35,050 nucleotides of DNA from Thermodesulfatator atlanticus DSM 21156 (GCF_000421585.1 NZ_ATXH01000025.1:1-35050); one strand, 5' to 3'; positions 24,406 through 34,469 are shown, counted from the first letter of the stretch. Translations and numbers: made by a program. The notes: generated from the letters alone by a model not told the origin.

Positions 24406-24431
24406 AAGAAAGGGGCACATGCCCCTTTCTT
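24406..24431. terminator. bidirectional terminator between dus and pnp
   Basis: The stem AAGAAAGGGGC/GCCCCTTTCTT has an ACAT loop. T-rich runs follow in both directions: TTTTTT on the minus strand after pnp, and a CTTCTTTTTC stretch on the plus strand after dus. It overlaps the pnp stop codon. Confidence 0.88.
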
Positions 24432-26556
24432 AAGCTTCTTTTTCTTCGGTATCACGCTGATTGGTTTCTTTAATGGATTCTGAAAGCGCTGCCTTGCGGG
24501 AAAGCTTAATACGGCCCATTTTGTCGATGTCTATCACCTTGACCAGGACTTCGTCACCTTCACGCAAAATGTCGGTTACGTTTTTAACCCTGCGGTTATC
24601 AAGCTGCGAAATATGCACCAGGCCCTCGGTGCCAGGGAAAATCTCCACAAAAGCCCCGAAATCTGCAATCCTGGTGACTCTTCCCAGATAAAGCTTTCCA
24701 ACCTCTGCTTCCTGGGTTACCTCTTTAACGAGCTTAGCCGCCTTCTCAGCAGCCTCAGCAGAAGAAGAATAAATCCGCACTAGACCGGTCTTATCATCAA
24801 CGTCTATCTTTACGTCACCGCAAGCGGCGATAATGCCCTTGATGGTTTTTCCGCCTGGGCCGATAAGATCACGCACCTTTTCAGGGCTAATGGTCACCGT
24901 GAGCACCTTGGGCGCGTAAGCTGAAAGTTTCTCCCGCGGTTTATCAAGCACCTCTCGCATCTTGCCCAAAATGAACTTACGGGCCTCTTTGGCCTGGGCC
25001 AAAGCCCTTGCCATAATCTCTTCGGTGATACCGGAAATCTTTATGTCCATCTGAAGGGCGGTAACGCCTTTTTCCGTGCCCGCCACCTTAAAATCCATAT
25101 CCCCCATGCGGTCTTCATCCCCGAGGATATCCGTAAGGATGACCACATGGTCGTCTTCTTTGATTAGCCCCATGGCAATGCCTGCCACCATGTCTTTGAT
25201 CGGCACGCCTGCGTCCATAAGAGAAAGGGTTGCCCCACAAACCGTGGCCATGGATGAAGAACCATTTGACTCAAGCACGTCAGAGACCACCCGAATGGTG
25301 TATGGGAACTCTTCTTCAGGGGGAATCACGGGAGTTAGCGCCCGCTCAGCAAGCATCCCGTGGCCAATCTCACGCCGGGAAGGCCCGCGCAGGGGTTTTA
25401 CTTCTCCCACACAATAGGGCGGGAAATTATAGTGCAGGATAAAGTGCTTATGCACTTCTTCGCCAGGCATGTCAATGCGTTGTTCTTCTTCAGGGCTACC
25501 CAACGTGGCTACGGTGAGCACCTGGGTTTCGCCACGGGTAAAAATGACCGAACCGTGGGTGCGCGGAAGCACGGAAACTTCAGCCCAAATAGGTCTGATT
25601 TCATCGGGTTTGCGGCCATCAATGCGGCGGCCTTCTTTAAGAAGCATGGCCCTCAAAAGCTCTTTTTCAAACTCTTCGAAGTATTCCCTGACTTCTGCCT
25701 CACGCCCCTGGGCCTCTTCCCCTAACGCTGCCAAAAGGGCCTTGAAAACTTCTTTTCTCTTTTTGTTGCGCTCGACTTTTTTGGCCGTGGTGATGACCTG
25801 TTTAAGGCCTTCTTCGGAAAGCTCACGCACCTTGGCCTTGAGCGCTTCATCAGGTTGCGGTTCCTCAAAGGCGATTTTCGGCCTGCCAGCTGCCTCACGA
25901 AGCTTGCGCTGAAGCTCAAGCAAAGGCTTTAAATTTTCATGGGCAAAAAAGAGTGCCTCCTGTACTACCTCCTCGGGTACTTCTTTGGCCATACCTTCGA
26001 CCATTACAATGGCCTCATCGCTTCCTACAATGACCAAGTTCATCTCACTTTCTTTCAGTTGCGAGGCCGTAGGATTTAAGACAAACTCACCATTTACACG
26101 CCCTACCCTTACCGCGGCAATAGGCCCGGCAAAGGGTATGTGAGAGATCTCAAGTGCTGCTGAAGCCGCTGTAATTGCAACAATGTCTGGATCAACTTCA
26201 GGATCAAGGGAAAGCACGGTAGCCATCACCTGGGTCTCGTAACGCCAACCCTTTGGGAAAAGGGGCCTAATGGGACGGTCAATCAAACGCGCGGTTATGA
26301 TTTCTTTTTCACTTCCCTTGCCTACTTCCCGCCTGAAATAGCTTCCAGGAATCCGGCCAGCCGCGTAGTACATTTCCTGGTATTCCACGCTTAAAGGGAG
26401 AAAATCCATGTCTTTTGCTTCGTCTGAAGCAACAACGGTAACAAGAACTACGGTGTCTCCATAGGAGGCCCAAACAGCCCCATGGGCCTGTTTGGCGACT
26501 TTTCCTGTTTCCAGCACGAATTTTCTCCCTGAAATTTCTGTTTCTACCCTGTGCAT
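24430..26556 (-). CDS. pnp: polyribonucleotide nucleotidyltransferase (PNPase)
   Basis: At 708 residues it has the full PNPase layout: a first RNase PH domain (from EISGRKFVLETGKVAKQAHG), an all-helical linker, a second RNase PH domain with EGRRIDGRKPDEIRPI and GSSSMATVCGATLSLMDAG, a KH domain with GPGGKTIKGI near 562, and a C-terminal S1 domain (LYLGRVTRIADFGAFVEI). It degrades RNA 3' to 5' with phosphate as part of the degradosome. GAGGTGA precedes the ATG. It follows rpsO, as in many bacteria, across an rpsO terminator that should reduce its transcription. Confidence 0.98.
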   Translation of the reverse strand: MHRVETEISGRKFVLETGKVAKQAHGAVWASYGDTVVLVTVVASDEAKDMDFLPLSVEYQEMYYAAGRIPGSYFRREVGKGSEKEIITARLIDRPIRPLFPKGWRYETQVMATVLSLDPEVDPDIVAITAASAALEISHIPFAGPIAAVRVGRVNGEFVLNPTASQLKESEMNLVIVGSDEAIVMVEGMAKEVPEEVVQEALFFAHENLKPLLELQRKLREAAGRPKIAFEEPQPDEALKAKVRELSEEGLKQVITTAKKVERNKKRKEVFKALLAALGEEAQGREAEVREYFEEFEKELLRAMLLKEGRRIDGRKPDEIRPIWAEVSVLPRTHGSVIFTRGETQVLTVATLGSPEEEQRIDMPGEEVHKHFILHYNFPPYCVGEVKPLRGPSRREIGHGMLAERALTPVIPPEEEFPYTIRVVSDVLESNGSSSMATVCGATLSLMDAGVPIKDMVAGIAMGLIKEDDHVVILTDILGDEDRMGDMDFKVAGTEKGVTALQMDIKISGITEEIMARALAQAKEARKFILGKMREVLDKPREKLSAYAPKVLTVTISPEKVRDLIGPGGKTIKGIIAACGDVKIDVDDKTGLVRIYSSSAEAAEKAAKLVKEVTQEAEVGKLYLGRVTRIADFGAFVEIFPGTEGLVHISQLDNRRVKNVTDILREGDEVLVKVIDIDKMGRIKLSRKAALSESIKETNQRDTEEKEA

Positions 26557-26605
26557 AACTTCACCTCTTTGTCTTTTCTAAAATTTTTTTCCATTAGGAA
26601 GATTA

Positions 26606-26636
26606 AACAAAAAAGGCGGACTTGCGTCCGCCTTTT
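26606..26636 (-). terminator. terminator after rpsO
   Basis: The stem AAAAGGCGGA/TCCGCCTTTT (26611-26620 and 26627-26636) is followed on the minus strand by TTTTTTGTT. It sits in the rpsO-pnp gap, so pnp is expressed by read-through or from a promoter I cannot place. Confidence 0.88.
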
Positions 26637-26638
26637 GG

Positions 26639-26908
26639 CTAAGCTCTAAGGCCTAGTGCTTTTACGATATTCCGGTAGCGTTCAAAGTCAGTCTTTTTAA
26701 GGTAGTTAAGAAGCCTGCGGCGCTGACCAACGAGTTTAAGTAAGCCTCGACGGGAATGATGGTCTTTTTTGTGAATTTTAAAGTGTTGCTCAAGGTGTTT
26801 GATACGGGCGGTAAGAAGCGCAATTTGGACCTCAGGGCTTCCCGTATCGTTAGGATGCCGCGCAAACTTTTCGATAATCTCTCTTTTTACCTCTGCATCA
26901 AATGCCAT
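26639..26908 (-). CDS. rpsO: 30S ribosomal protein S15
   Basis: The 89-residue protein shows the S15 signature: [35 protein letters not shown] and [13 protein letters not shown]. It binds the central domain of 16S rRNA and starts assembly of the 30S platform. AGGAGGT is 5-6 bases before the ATG. It lies between truB and pnp, the usual place at the end of the nus-infB operon, with its own terminator. Confidence 0.98.
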   Translation of the reverse strand: MAFDAEVKREIIEKFARHPNDTGSPEVQIALLTARIKHLEQHFKIHKKDHHSRRGLLKLVGQRRRLLNYLKKTDFERYRNIVKALGLRA

Positions 26909-27013
26909 TTTTCTACCTCCTATATAAAGTTTAAGCCCAGGAGGGGCCAGGCCACCCCCTGCGCGTATCTCGCTAATACCTTACTCCATAGCCTTTAAAT
27001 GCGCTAGCGCAAT
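26909..27013 (-). promoter_or_regulatory. rpsO 5' untranslated region
   Basis: The 105 bases between truB and rpsO hold a palindrome TGCGCTAGCGCA just after the truB stop and a GC-rich GGGG/CCCC hairpin (about 26938-26962) shortly before the ribosome site. S15 often represses its own mRNA by binding such leaders in other bacteria; this is a possibility here, not shown. No clear -35/-10 pair was found. Confidence 0.3.
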
Positions 27014-27940
27014 TTAGGAAAACACCCGAACCATTTTTACGTAACCTGAAGCGTGCAAGTCTTCAGGATACTCAAGCACTGCCACCAGATCTCCCGCAGG
27101 AGTAAGCAGACGCAACCAAGGCACCCGCGGCCGCTGCGGCACTTTCTGAAGCCTTACCATGTTGGCCACCGCTGAGATAGCAAGGGGCCTTCCGTGGCGA
27201 ATCTTCGCAGCAAGCTCATCCCCAACTGTTACCGCAGGGATAAATTCAAGGGCCTTTGAAATCGGGATAATATAATCTTCTATTTCATCAGGAGACTTTT
27301 TTTCCAGTTCTTCAAGGGTCACGGCCTGCTCAATGGTAAAAGGGCCTTTGCGCAGGCGACGCAGCTTAACAAGCACCGCCCCGCAACCAAGTTTTTGCCC
27401 GACGTCGTGCACCAGGGAACGCAAATAAGTCCCCTTGCCACAATAAACCCTGAACTCCACATAAGGGGGATCAAACTTCAAGGCCTCAAAGGCAAGTATT
27501 TCCACTTTTTTCGGGGGTTTTTCTACTTTTAGCCCCTCCCGGGCGTATTTATAAAGCGGGCGACCGTGAAGCTTGGCTGCAGAATAAGCAGGTGGGGCCT
27601 GCTCAATAACCCCGACAAACTCGTCAAAGACCTTTTGAATATCCTCAAGGCTAAGATTCTCAGGGACCTCGCGTCTCGCAAGAACCTCGCCGGTAATGTC
27701 GTATGTGTCTGTTTCAAGGCCGAGCTCAAGGGTGCCTTCGTATTCTTTGTCACCTTCAAGGATAAACTGGGCAATTTTGGTTCCTTTACCAAGACAAACA
27801 GGCAGTACCCCGGTTGCAAAAGGGTCTAAAGTGCCACCGTGGCCTGCTTTGCGTACTTTGAGTTTTCTTTTTACTTTCTCTACGACTTTTGTTGAAGAAA
27901 GGCCTTCTGGTTTATCTATCACCAGCACACCGTCTTTCAT
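27014..27940 (-). CDS. truB: tRNA pseudouridine-55 synthase TruB
   Basis: The 308-residue protein opens with GVLVIDKPEGLSSTKVV and has the catalytic loop GHGGTLDPFATGVLPV with Asp39. YSAAKLHGRPLYKYAREG and CGKGTYLRSLVHDVG are further family motifs, and the last 70 residues look like a PUA RNA-binding domain. It makes pseudouridine 55 in the T-loop of tRNAs. The ATG overlaps the stop of the upstream DHH phosphoesterase by 4 bases. Confidence 0.97.
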   Translation of the reverse strand: MKDGVLVIDKPEGLSSTKVVEKVKRKLKVRKAGHGGTLDPFATGVLPVCLGKGTKIAQFILEGDKEYEGTLELGLETDTYDITGEVLARREVPENLSLEDIQKVFDEFVGVIEQAPPAYSAAKLHGRPLYKYAREGLKVEKPPKKVEILAFEALKFDPPYVEFRVYCGKGTYLRSLVHDVGQKLGCGAVLVKLRRLRKGPFTIEQAVTLEELEKKSPDEIEDYIIPISKALEFIPAVTVGDELAAKIRHGRPLAISAVANMVRLQKVPQRPRVPWLRLLTPAGDLVAVLEYPEDLHASGYVKMVRVFS

Positions 27941-28896
27941 GAGAAAAGAGCCTCCAGTTCTTTCGTTAAACGGGATAAAAGTTCTGCAAGAAGTCCCTTT
28001 TGCTTAAATCCTGCAGCAAAACGATGCCCGCCACCACCAAATTGTACGGCAAAAGTGGCCACGTTTACCTGCCCGCGGCTTCGCAAACTAACAGTTATCT
28101 CTCCGGGGTGGTATTCCTTTACCAAGGCGCTTACTTCTACTCCCCGGATGGTGCGGAACATAGTGGCAAAATCGTCGGAATCAGCCTTTTTCGCCTTGCA
28201 GTTCTCATAGTCTTTGGCGCTGAGGTAAGAGACAGCCACTTTACCTTCAGCAAGGATTTTAAGCCGCGCAAGGGCAATCTTTAAAAGGCAAAACCTGGCA
28301 AGCGAAAAATTTTCCGTAAGACGCGCGGCAATATCTGAGGGAGAAACTCCCGCCTCGATCAATTTCTGGACCATGAAAAAGGTCTCGGCATTGGTTTGCT
28401 GGTAGCGAAAACCACCTGTATCTGAAAAAATCGCCACGTAAAGATTGGTGGCGATATTTGGATCAAGGGGATGTTTTAAAAGTTCTAGGAGCTTAAAAAT
28501 TATCGCTGCGGTGGCAAAGGTTATCTCTACGTGGCGAATGCTTCCCAAGGTGCCGCTAATTTCGTGGTGGTCGCAAACAATGACGTTAGAAAGGCCTCTT
28601 ACAAAGGCCCCGGCTTCTTTCCCCAGCCGAGAGGCCTCACCGCAATCAAGCACAATGGCAACCCAGTCTCTCCCTTGGGGAAGTTCGTAGCGAATTAGCT
28701 CCCGGCCAGGGAGCCAGGTCAAAAAATCAGGTATTTCATCTGCCAGATATGGCCACACGGTTTTGCCCCTTTCCTTTAAAGCAAGGGCCAGGGCAAGAAG
28801 AGAGCCAATACCATCGCCATCTGGATTCACGTGGGTTGCCAGGAAAAAATTGTCTTTGTTTGACAGGATACGGGCGATCTCAGCAAGATTATTCAT
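27937..28896 (-). CDS. nrnA: DHH/DHHA1 phosphoesterase, NrnA-like
   Basis: I use the ATG at 28896 (MNNLAEIARIL), which overlaps the rbfA stop by 8 bases, rather than the frame's first Met 19 codons earlier inside rbfA. The 319-residue protein has HVNPDGDGIGSLLAL, LDCGEASRLG and VCDHHEISG (the DHH motif), and a DHHA1 domain ending GGGGHRFAAGF. NrnA-type enzymes degrade short oligoribonucleotides and dephosphorylate pAp. It sits between rbfA and truB, a common position for this family. Confidence 0.9.
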   Translation of the reverse strand: MNNLAEIARILSNKDNFFLATHVNPDGDGIGSLLALALALKERGKTVWPYLADEIPDFLTWLPGRELIRYELPQGRDWVAIVLDCGEASRLGKEAGAFVRGLSNVIVCDHHEISGTLGSIRHVEITFATAAIIFKLLELLKHPLDPNIATNLYVAIFSDTGGFRYQQTNAETFFMVQKLIEAGVSPSDIAARLTENFSLARFCLLKIALARLKILAEGKVAVSYLSAKDYENCKAKKADSDDFATMFRTIRGVEVSALVKEYHPGEITVSLRSRGQVNVATFAVQFGGGGHRFAAGFKQKGLLAELLSRLTKELEALFS

Positions 28897-29236
28897 GGCG
28901 TATGCGTGCAAATAGCTCTTCGAGACGTTCTTCTTCAGCCGAGCGTTTATCAATTACGAACTCGATTTCCGGCACAAAGCGGGTGTGCATGCGCCCTGCA
29001 AGAAGCTTTCTGATGTACGAAGAGGCCCTTTTAAAGCCCCTGGCGGCCGCTGCTTCTTTTTCTTCGCCGCCATGAACCTGGTAAAAAACACGCGCCAGGC
29101 GCAAATCAGGCGTCACTTCCACTTTTGAGATGGTGATCATCTCCTGCAGCTCAGGGTCGCTAAGCTCTTCCCTCACGATCTGCGAGATTTCTTCCTGTAT
29201 GAAATCCGCCATGCGGCGGTTGCGGTGTCCTTTCAT
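28889..29236 (-). CDS. rbfA: ribosome-binding factor A
   Basis: The 115-residue KH-like protein begins KGHRNRRMADFIQEEISQIV and has DPELQEMITISKVEVTPDLR, the RbfA core, with a helix ending IRKLLAGRMHTRFVPEIEF. It assists late 30S subunit maturation and 16S 5' end processing, and helps in cold conditions. Two bases separate it from the DUF503 gene. Confidence 0.96.
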   Translation of the reverse strand: MKGHRNRRMADFIQEEISQIVREELSDPELQEMITISKVEVTPDLRLARVFYQVHGGEEKEAAAARGFKRASSYIRKLLAGRMHTRFVPEIEFVIDKRSAEEERLEELFARIRHE

Positions 29237-29238
29237 GG

Positions 29239-29529
29239 CTACATGTTGATGATGTCTATGTCTGCCTGGATAATTTCAAAGTCTTCAAATTCTTCCATGT
29301 AATCCAAAACTTTATCAAGCAGGCTATTCACCAAGCGGCTATCAGGACCCACGGCAGAAATGCCTATTACGGCCTTTTGCCAAAGGTCCTGATCAGCCAC
29401 CTCAGAGACCGCGAGATTTTTAAAGCGGCCGTTTACCCGCTGGATAAGTTTTTTAACTACCTGCCTTTTACTCTTTAAAGAACGTGTTTCTGGAATATGA
29501 AGCGAAACTTTAACGATTCCCACTACCAT
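29239..29529 (-). CDS. DUF503 protein (YlxP-like)
   Basis: This 96-residue protein matches the DUF503 pattern: VGIVKVSLHIPETRSLKSKR, VVKKLIQRVNGRFKNLAVSEVADQD cut by short loops, and the C-terminal QADIDIINM. The family is nearly always between infB and rbfA, as here, and is thought to act in ribosome assembly or translation, but the role is not settled. Six bases follow the infB stop. Confidence 0.92.
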   Translation of the reverse strand: MVVGIVKVSLHIPETRSLKSKRQVVKKLIQRVNGRFKNLAVSEVADQDLWQKAVIGISAVGPDSRLVNSLLDKVLDYMEEFEDFEIIQADIDIINM

Positions 29530-29535
29530 ACCGCA

Positions 29536-32346
29536 TTAAAGCTCTCGTTTTATTTCAACCATTTCAAAGGCTTCGATAATATCGCCGACCTTGATGTCGT
29601 TAAAGTTTTCAAGACCAACGCCACATTCGTAACCTGCTACCACTTCTTTTACGTCCTCTTTGAAGCGCTTAAGCGAAGAGATTTTCCCGGTATAAACCAC
29701 AACGTTATCACGCAAGAGGCGTACTTTGGCACCGCGCTCAAGCTTACCTTCTTTTACGTAACAACCTGCCACGGTGCCAACTTTAGGCACTCTAAAGGTT
29801 GCGCGCACTTCTGCCACACCCACGATGCGTTCTTCATACTCTGGTTCAAGAAGGCCACTCATGGCCTTTTTCACGTCTTCGATAAGCTTGTATATAACGT
29901 CGTAGAAACGCACTTCGACCTTTTCTTGCTCAGCAAGCCGCTTGGCCTGAGAGGTCGGCCGTACGTTAAAACCAATGACAATGGCGTTAGAAGCCGAAGC
30001 CAGCATGATGTCGCTTTCGGTAATGGCCCCGATACCAGAGCGAATAACATTTACGCGCACTTCGTCTGTGGCAAGTTTGCGCAAAGAATCCTGAAGGGCT
30101 TCAAGGGTACCCTGGACATCGGCCTTAAGCACCACTTTGAGCTCTTTAATTTCACCCTCTTTGAGTTTCTCAAAGAGTTTATCAAGGGAGATTTTGGCCT
30201 CTCGGGCCGCCTCAGCCTCACGTTGCTTGCGTGCCCGATATTCCGCCACCTTACGGGCCTTTTGCTCATCAGGCATCACTATGAAATCATCACCTGCCTG
30301 AGGCACTTCGTGAAAACCCAGGACTTCAACCGGCGTGGCAGGGCCTGCCGCTTTCACCCTGCGTCCGCGCTCATCAAGCATGGCACGCACACGGCCATAG
30401 GTAACCCCTGCCACAAAAGGATCTCCTTCTTTAAGGGTCCCTTCCTGCACAATAACCGTGGCTACCGGACCACGGCCTTTGTCCAAACGAGATTCAATAA
30501 TGCGACCCCTTGCCGGTCTATCAGGGGCGGCTTTGAGTTCAAGCATCTCTGCCTGGAGTAGGATAAGCTCAAGGAGATCTTCAATGCCTATTTTCTTCTT
30601 GGCAGAGATCTCCGCAAAAAGCGTCTCTCCACCCCAGTCTTCTGGCACAAGCCCAAGTTCTGCAAGCTCACTTTTTACGCGCTCAGGATTAGCCTCGGGC
30701 TTGTCTATTTTGTTGATGGCCACCACAATGGGCACCCCTGCAGCCCTGGCGTGGTCAATGGCTTCCCTGGTTTGATCCATAACCCCGTCATCTGCTGCTA
30801 CCACCAGGACTACGATGTCTGTAACCTGGGCACCACGAGCCCGCATGTGGGTAAAGGCTTCGTGCCCTGGCGTGTCGATAAAGGTAATCTCCTGACCACT
30901 TGGAAGCTTAACTTTATACGCACCTATGTGCTGGGTAATTCCTCCTGCTTCGCGCGAAACAACGTCTGTTTGCCGAATAGCATCAAGCAAAGAAGTTTTT
31001 CCGTGGTCAACGTGGCCCATAACGGTTACCACCGGCGGACGAGGTTTGAGCTCTTCAGGAGAAGGTGGCGTGTATTCAAGGAGTTGTTCTTCTTCAATGG
31101 CTGCTTGTTCTACTTCGTAGCCGAATTCTGCTGCCACGATAGCCGCGGTTTCTGGGTCGATAGACTGGTTGATGGTGACCATAGTGCCAAGTTCCATGAA
31201 CTTGCGAATGACATCAGAGGCCTTAACCCCCATGGCCTTGGCCAACTCTCCCACCTGGATGGACTCATAGACTTTGATTTTCTTCTCTTTGGGAGGAAGA
31301 GTTGAAGGACGTTCAGGCTCTTTGGTTTCTTCTTTTTTGGTTACGGCTTTTTCTTTTTCGGTAGCACGAGCCAGCTCTTCTTCTTTGGCAAGAAGCTCTT
31401 CGGTAGGAGCTTCAAGCTCGCGCATGAGCTCAAGTTCTTCTAGGATCTCCTCGCGTTCGCTCTTGGGCCTTGCCCCTGCCGCGGCTTTCTTTTTAGCTGC
31501 TTTTTTACGGAAATCGTCAAGCTCAACAACTTGTCTTTTCTTCTTTTTCTTTTTCTTCTCCGGCTCTGGAGTTGGAGGAGCCGCCTCTTTCGCTTCTTTT
31601 TTGGGTCTTCTTTCAAACTCAGTAACCACTCTGCGCGGCTTTTTCCCCTTGGCAGGGCGCTCCGGGCGTTCAGGGCGCTCGGGCTTGGCCTTTTTGGGCA
31701 TCACTACTTCGCGCTTAACAACACCTACGGTCTTGGCTACCACTCTTGGGCCGCGCCTTTTCTCTTCCTTGGCCGGGGCTTTTTCAGGCTGTTTTTCTGG
31801 GGGCAATTCTTTAGCAGCAACTTCTTTCTCTTGCTTAGTTTCTTCAGGCTTTTCTTCGCGTATTTCTTTTTTAGAAATTTCTTTTTCTACAGGGGGTTTC
31901 TCTTCGGGCTTTGCGATCTCGGCTTGTTCTGGCTTTTTCTCTTCGGGTTTTTCTTTTGGCTCGCCTTTAGGTTCTTCTTTTTTAACTGGCTTTTTGATAA
32001 CAAGCTTGATCTTGAGTTTTTTTTCCGGCTTTGGTTGAGCTTCCTGGTGTACTTCTTGAGCCTCTTGAGCTTCTTTTTGTTCTTCTTTAGCTTCTTCTCT
32101 TGATCTACGAATTACCACCACACGTTTTTTAGGCTCAGACGTATGGTCGTTCTCGGCAGGCTCAGCTTTTTTAGAGTCAGCATTAGAGCCACGGGCTAAT
32201 TCTCGGCGAATACGATCTGCTTCATAGTCTTCTACAGTACTTGAATGTGATTTTATATCGTAGCCGAGCTTACGCACTTCTTCTACAAGATCCTTGGGTT
32301 GCATCCCAAGTTCTCTGGCTAAATCATAAATTCTTACTTTACTCAT
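29536..32346 (-). CDS. infB: translation initiation factor IF-2
   Basis: At 936 residues this is a long IF-2. It has a short IF2_N module ([21 protein letters not shown]), then about 270 residues of Glu/Lys/Pro-rich low-complexity linker, a second IF2_N ([18 protein letters not shown]), and the G domain: [11 protein letters not shown] near 444, DTPGHEAF and NKIDKPEAN. Domains II-IV follow. IF-2 places initiator tRNA on the 30S subunit and promotes subunit joining. It is downstream of ylxR by 6 bases. The long antisense frames over it arise from its skewed linker codons. Confidence 0.98.
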   Translation of the reverse strand: MSKVRIYDLARELGMQPKDLVEEVRKLGYDIKSHSSTVEDYEADRIRRELARGSNADSKKAEPAENDHTSEPKKRVVVIRRSREEAKEEQKEAQEAQEVHQEAQPKPEKKLKIKLVIKKPVKKEEPKGEPKEKPEEKKPEQAEIAKPEEKPPVEKEISKKEIREEKPEETKQEKEVAAKELPPEKQPEKAPAKEEKRRGPRVVAKTVGVVKREVVMPKKAKPERPERPERPAKGKKPRRVVTEFERRPKKEAKEAAPPTPEPEKKKKKKKRQVVELDDFRKKAAKKKAAAGARPKSEREEILEELELMRELEAPTEELLAKEEELARATEKEKAVTKKEETKEPERPSTLPPKEKKIKVYESIQVGELAKAMGVKASDVIRKFMELGTMVTINQSIDPETAAIVAAEFGYEVEQAAIEEEQLLEYTPPSPEELKPRPPVVTVMGHVDHGKTSLLDAIRQTDVVSREAGGITQHIGAYKVKLPSGQEITFIDTPGHEAFTHMRARGAQVTDIVVLVVAADDGVMDQTREAIDHARAAGVPIVVAINKIDKPEANPERVKSELAELGLVPEDWGGETLFAEISAKKKIGIEDLLELILLQAEMLELKAAPDRPARGRIIESRLDKGRGPVATVIVQEGTLKEGDPFVAGVTYGRVRAMLDERGRRVKAAGPATPVEVLGFHEVPQAGDDFIVMPDEQKARKVAEYRARKQREAEAAREAKISLDKLFEKLKEGEIKELKVVLKADVQGTLEALQDSLRKLATDEVRVNVIRSGIGAITESDIMLASASNAIVIGFNVRPTSQAKRLAEQEKVEVRFYDVIYKLIEDVKKAMSGLLEPEYEERIVGVAEVRATFRVPKVGTVAGCYVKEGKLERGAKVRLLRDNVVVYTGKISSLKRFKEDVKEVVAGYECGVGLENFNDIKVGDIIEAFEMVEIKREL

Positions 32347-32352
32347 GCCTTC

Positions 32353-32646
32353 TTATTGCCCCCTTAGTCTTGCCAAAATCTCGTCTATAGTTTTTTGTGG
32401 CAATTCTTTAGCTTTTCCCTTAAATGCGTAACGGAGCCTTTTGTCTCCGTGTTTGGTCAAAAGTTTGGCCACACAGGTATCCTCAGGGCATACATAAGCC
32501 CCTCTTCCTGGCAGCCTATGATCCGCATCAAATAGCACTCGCCCCCGCTCATCAAGCACCAGGCGCAAAAGCTTGTGCTTGTCTTTTTTTTCCTTGCAAA
32601 TAATACACGATCTCTGAGGAACATGCCGCTTACGAGCTTTCTCCAT
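32353..32646 (-). CDS. ylxR: YlxR family RNA-binding protein (DUF448)
   Basis: The 97-residue protein has the DUF448 core: VPQRSCIICKEKKDKHKLLRLV near the N terminus and LPGRGAYVCPEDTC, with the family's GRGAY(V/L)C motif. Cys residues in CIIC and CPEDTC could hold zinc. YlxR sits between nusA and infB in most bacteria and has been linked to RNA binding and RNase P. Its ATG touches the nusA stop with no gap. Confidence 0.94.
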   Translation of the reverse strand: MEKARKRHVPQRSCIICKEKKDKHKLLRLVLDERGRVLFDADHRLPGRGAYVCPEDTCVAKLLTKHGDKRLRYAFKGKAKELPQKTIDEILARLRGQ

Positions 32647-33948
32647 TTACTGCGCCTCTGACTCTACCTGGCTTTCGACAGCGGTATCCTCTTGCGCTTC
32701 GGCTGTTTCACCCTTTTCTGCCAAAAATTTTTGCGCAGCTTCAATCAGGGCTTCAGCCTCTGAATTCTTAATCCGTGCTAAATCGGCCACTTGCTCCACA
32801 TCAGCTTCAGCCAGTTCTTTGACAGACTTTATCCCCTTGTCATAGAGTTTGGCAGCAATTTCTTCAGTCATACCTTCTAACGAAAGCATCTCCTGAAAAG
32901 CGGGATCCTGGCGCCGCATGTATTGGGTCTCACTCATGACGTCTATTCGCCAGCCCATCAGCTTTGAGGCAAGACGTACATTTTGCCCCTGTTTACCTAT
33001 GGCAAGAGAGAGCTGATCGTCAGGGACAATGACCTCAAGGGTCTTGTTGTCTTCATCCACGATGACCCGGGTGCACTCTGCAGGAGCAAGGGCATTGTAA
33101 ACCAGGCGTGCGGGATCAGGATTCCACGGAATAATGTCTATTTTCTCGCCCTTAAGTTCCTGGACCACCGCCTGAACCCTTGAACCTTTAAGCCCCACAC
33201 AGGCACCTACGGGATCAACATCAGGGTCCGAAGAAACTACCGCCATTTTGGCGCGGCTTCCTGGTTCTCTAGCAACAGAAATAATTTTGACAATGCCTTC
33301 GCGAATTTCTGGTACTTCAAGCTCAAAGAGCTTTTTTAGAAAATCAGGGTGGGTGCGCGAAAGAACAATCTGAGGGTCCCTGCCAGATTTGTTTACTTCG
33401 ATAATAAGCGCGCGGATACGGTCCCCGCGTTTGTATCTTTCGGTAGGGATTTGTTCGGTAACAGGCAAAATAGCTTCTGCACGACCCAGCTGAACAATGA
33501 TGTTACCCCTGTCAAAACGATGCACAAAACCACTTACGATCTGGCCAACACGGTCTTTATATTCCTCGTAGATAAGCTCGCGTTCTGCTCCACGGACTTT
33601 CTGGGTAAGGATCTGTTTGGCCAACTGGGCTGCAATGCGCCCCATATCCCTGATATCAACAATTGTCCCGACTTCGTCACCTACCTGAACCTCTGGGTCA
33701 AGCTCTCTTGCTTCTTCAAGGGAAATTTCGGTCTCAGGGTCTTCTACTTTTTCTACTACTTTGCGAAAACGATATACTTCGATATCGCCTGTTTCTTCGT
33801 TGTATTGGGCGTCAACAATGGCTCGTGAGCCAAACTTTTTGCGGGCAGCAGCCTTCATTCCTTCTTCTAAGGCCTGAATAATTACTTCCCGAGGGATACC
33901 CTTCTCTTTGCTAAACAAGTCTATAAGTTTTTTTATTTCTCCGGCCAT
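32647..33948 (-). CDS. nusA: transcription factor NusA
   Basis: I start at ATG 33948 (MAGEIKKLIDLFSKEKGIPRE), which has AGGGGAG close upstream; the frame opens seven codons earlier. The 433-residue protein shows the N-terminal RNA polymerase-binding part, an S1 domain (VGQIVSGFVHRFDRGNIIVQL), and two KH domains (VGACVGLKGSRVQAV; LSLAIGKQGQNVRLA). A single C-terminal helix-hairpin-helix repeat (MTEEIAAKLYDKGIKSV) is followed by an acidic tail. It modulates pausing, termination and antitermination. It follows rimP. Confidence 0.97.
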   Translation of the reverse strand: MAGEIKKLIDLFSKEKGIPREVIIQALEEGMKAAARKKFGSRAIVDAQYNEETGDIEVYRFRKVVEKVEDPETEISLEEARELDPEVQVGDEVGTIVDIRDMGRIAAQLAKQILTQKVRGAERELIYEEYKDRVGQIVSGFVHRFDRGNIIVQLGRAEAILPVTEQIPTERYKRGDRIRALIIEVNKSGRDPQIVLSRTHPDFLKKLFELEVPEIREGIVKIISVAREPGSRAKMAVVSSDPDVDPVGACVGLKGSRVQAVVQELKGEKIDIIPWNPDPARLVYNALAPAECTRVIVDEDNKTLEVIVPDDQLSLAIGKQGQNVRLASKLMGWRIDVMSETQYMRRQDPAFQEMLSLEGMTEEIAAKLYDKGIKSVKELAEADVEQVADLARIKNSEAEALIEAAQKFLAEKGETAEAQEDTAVESQVESEAQ

Positions 33949-33958
33949 TTTTCTCCCC

Positions 33959-34426
33959 TCAGACGTCAAATTCGTACTTTATATTCGCTTTTTTTATCTT
34001 CCCATAGGGAAGACGCCACACCTTGCCGTCTATTTCAACAAGCACCTCTTCGCCCTCAATACCACGCAAAAGACCGGTAAAATTTTTGCGCCCTTCTAGG
34101 GCTTCTTTTAGTTGTATTTTTACTTTGTCGCCTGCAAACTTTGAAAAATCCTCCCGGCGGCGCAAAGGCCGATCTACCCCTGGAGACGAAACCTCTAAGT
34201 GATACTGATGATGAATAAAATCTTTGGCATCAAGCAGATCACTTAAAATTTCACTAACCTGGACACAGTCCCCCAGGGTAACGCCCCCAGGCTTGTCAAT
34301 ATAGAGGCGCAACACCCAGCCCCGGGGCTCTCGCTGAAACTCAACATCTACAAGTTCAAGCCCAAGGCTAAGAATTACAGGTTCTGCAAGCTCCCAAACT
34401 TTTTTGATAACTTCCTGTCTTTCCAT
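33959..34426 (-). CDS. rimP: ribosome maturation factor RimP
   Basis: With the start at ATG 34426 (MERQEVIKKVWELAEPV), preceded by GGAG, the protein has 155 residues; the longer frame would run back into the tRNA terminator. It shows LGLELVDVEFQREPRGWVLRLYIDKPGGV and DYHLEVSSPGVDRPL-like text (here YHLEVSSPGVDRPL), then a C-terminal SH3-like beta barrel. RimP is needed for 30S maturation. First gene of the nus-infB operon. Confidence 0.95.
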   Translation of the reverse strand: MERQEVIKKVWELAEPVILSLGLELVDVEFQREPRGWVLRLYIDKPGGVTLGDCVQVSEILSDLLDAKDFIHHQYHLEVSSPGVDRPLRRREDFSKFAGDKVKIQLKEALEGRKNFTGLLRGIEGEEVLVEIDGKVWRLPYGKIKKANIKYEFDV

Positions 34427-34437
34427 GTCTCCATAAC

Positions 34438-34469
34438 AAAAAAGTGGGCACACAGGGCCCACTTTTTTT
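34438..34469 (-). terminator. terminator between tRNA-Gly and rimP
   Basis: GTGGGC/GCCCAC (34444-34449 and 34457-34462) with flanking A and T runs gives a hairpin with U-tracts in either direction. On the minus strand it ends the tRNA transcript just ahead of rimP. A second small palindrome AGCCCTT/AAGGGCT lies at about 34485-34499. Confidence 0.8.

Noticed and set aside
29497-30561. 354-residue plus-strand frame
   Set aside because: Antisense to infB and its downstream neighbour; no family features, and infB is certain.
31274-32038. 254-residue Ser/Phe-rich plus-strand frame
   Set aside because: Mirror of the Glu/Lys-rich linker codons of infB.
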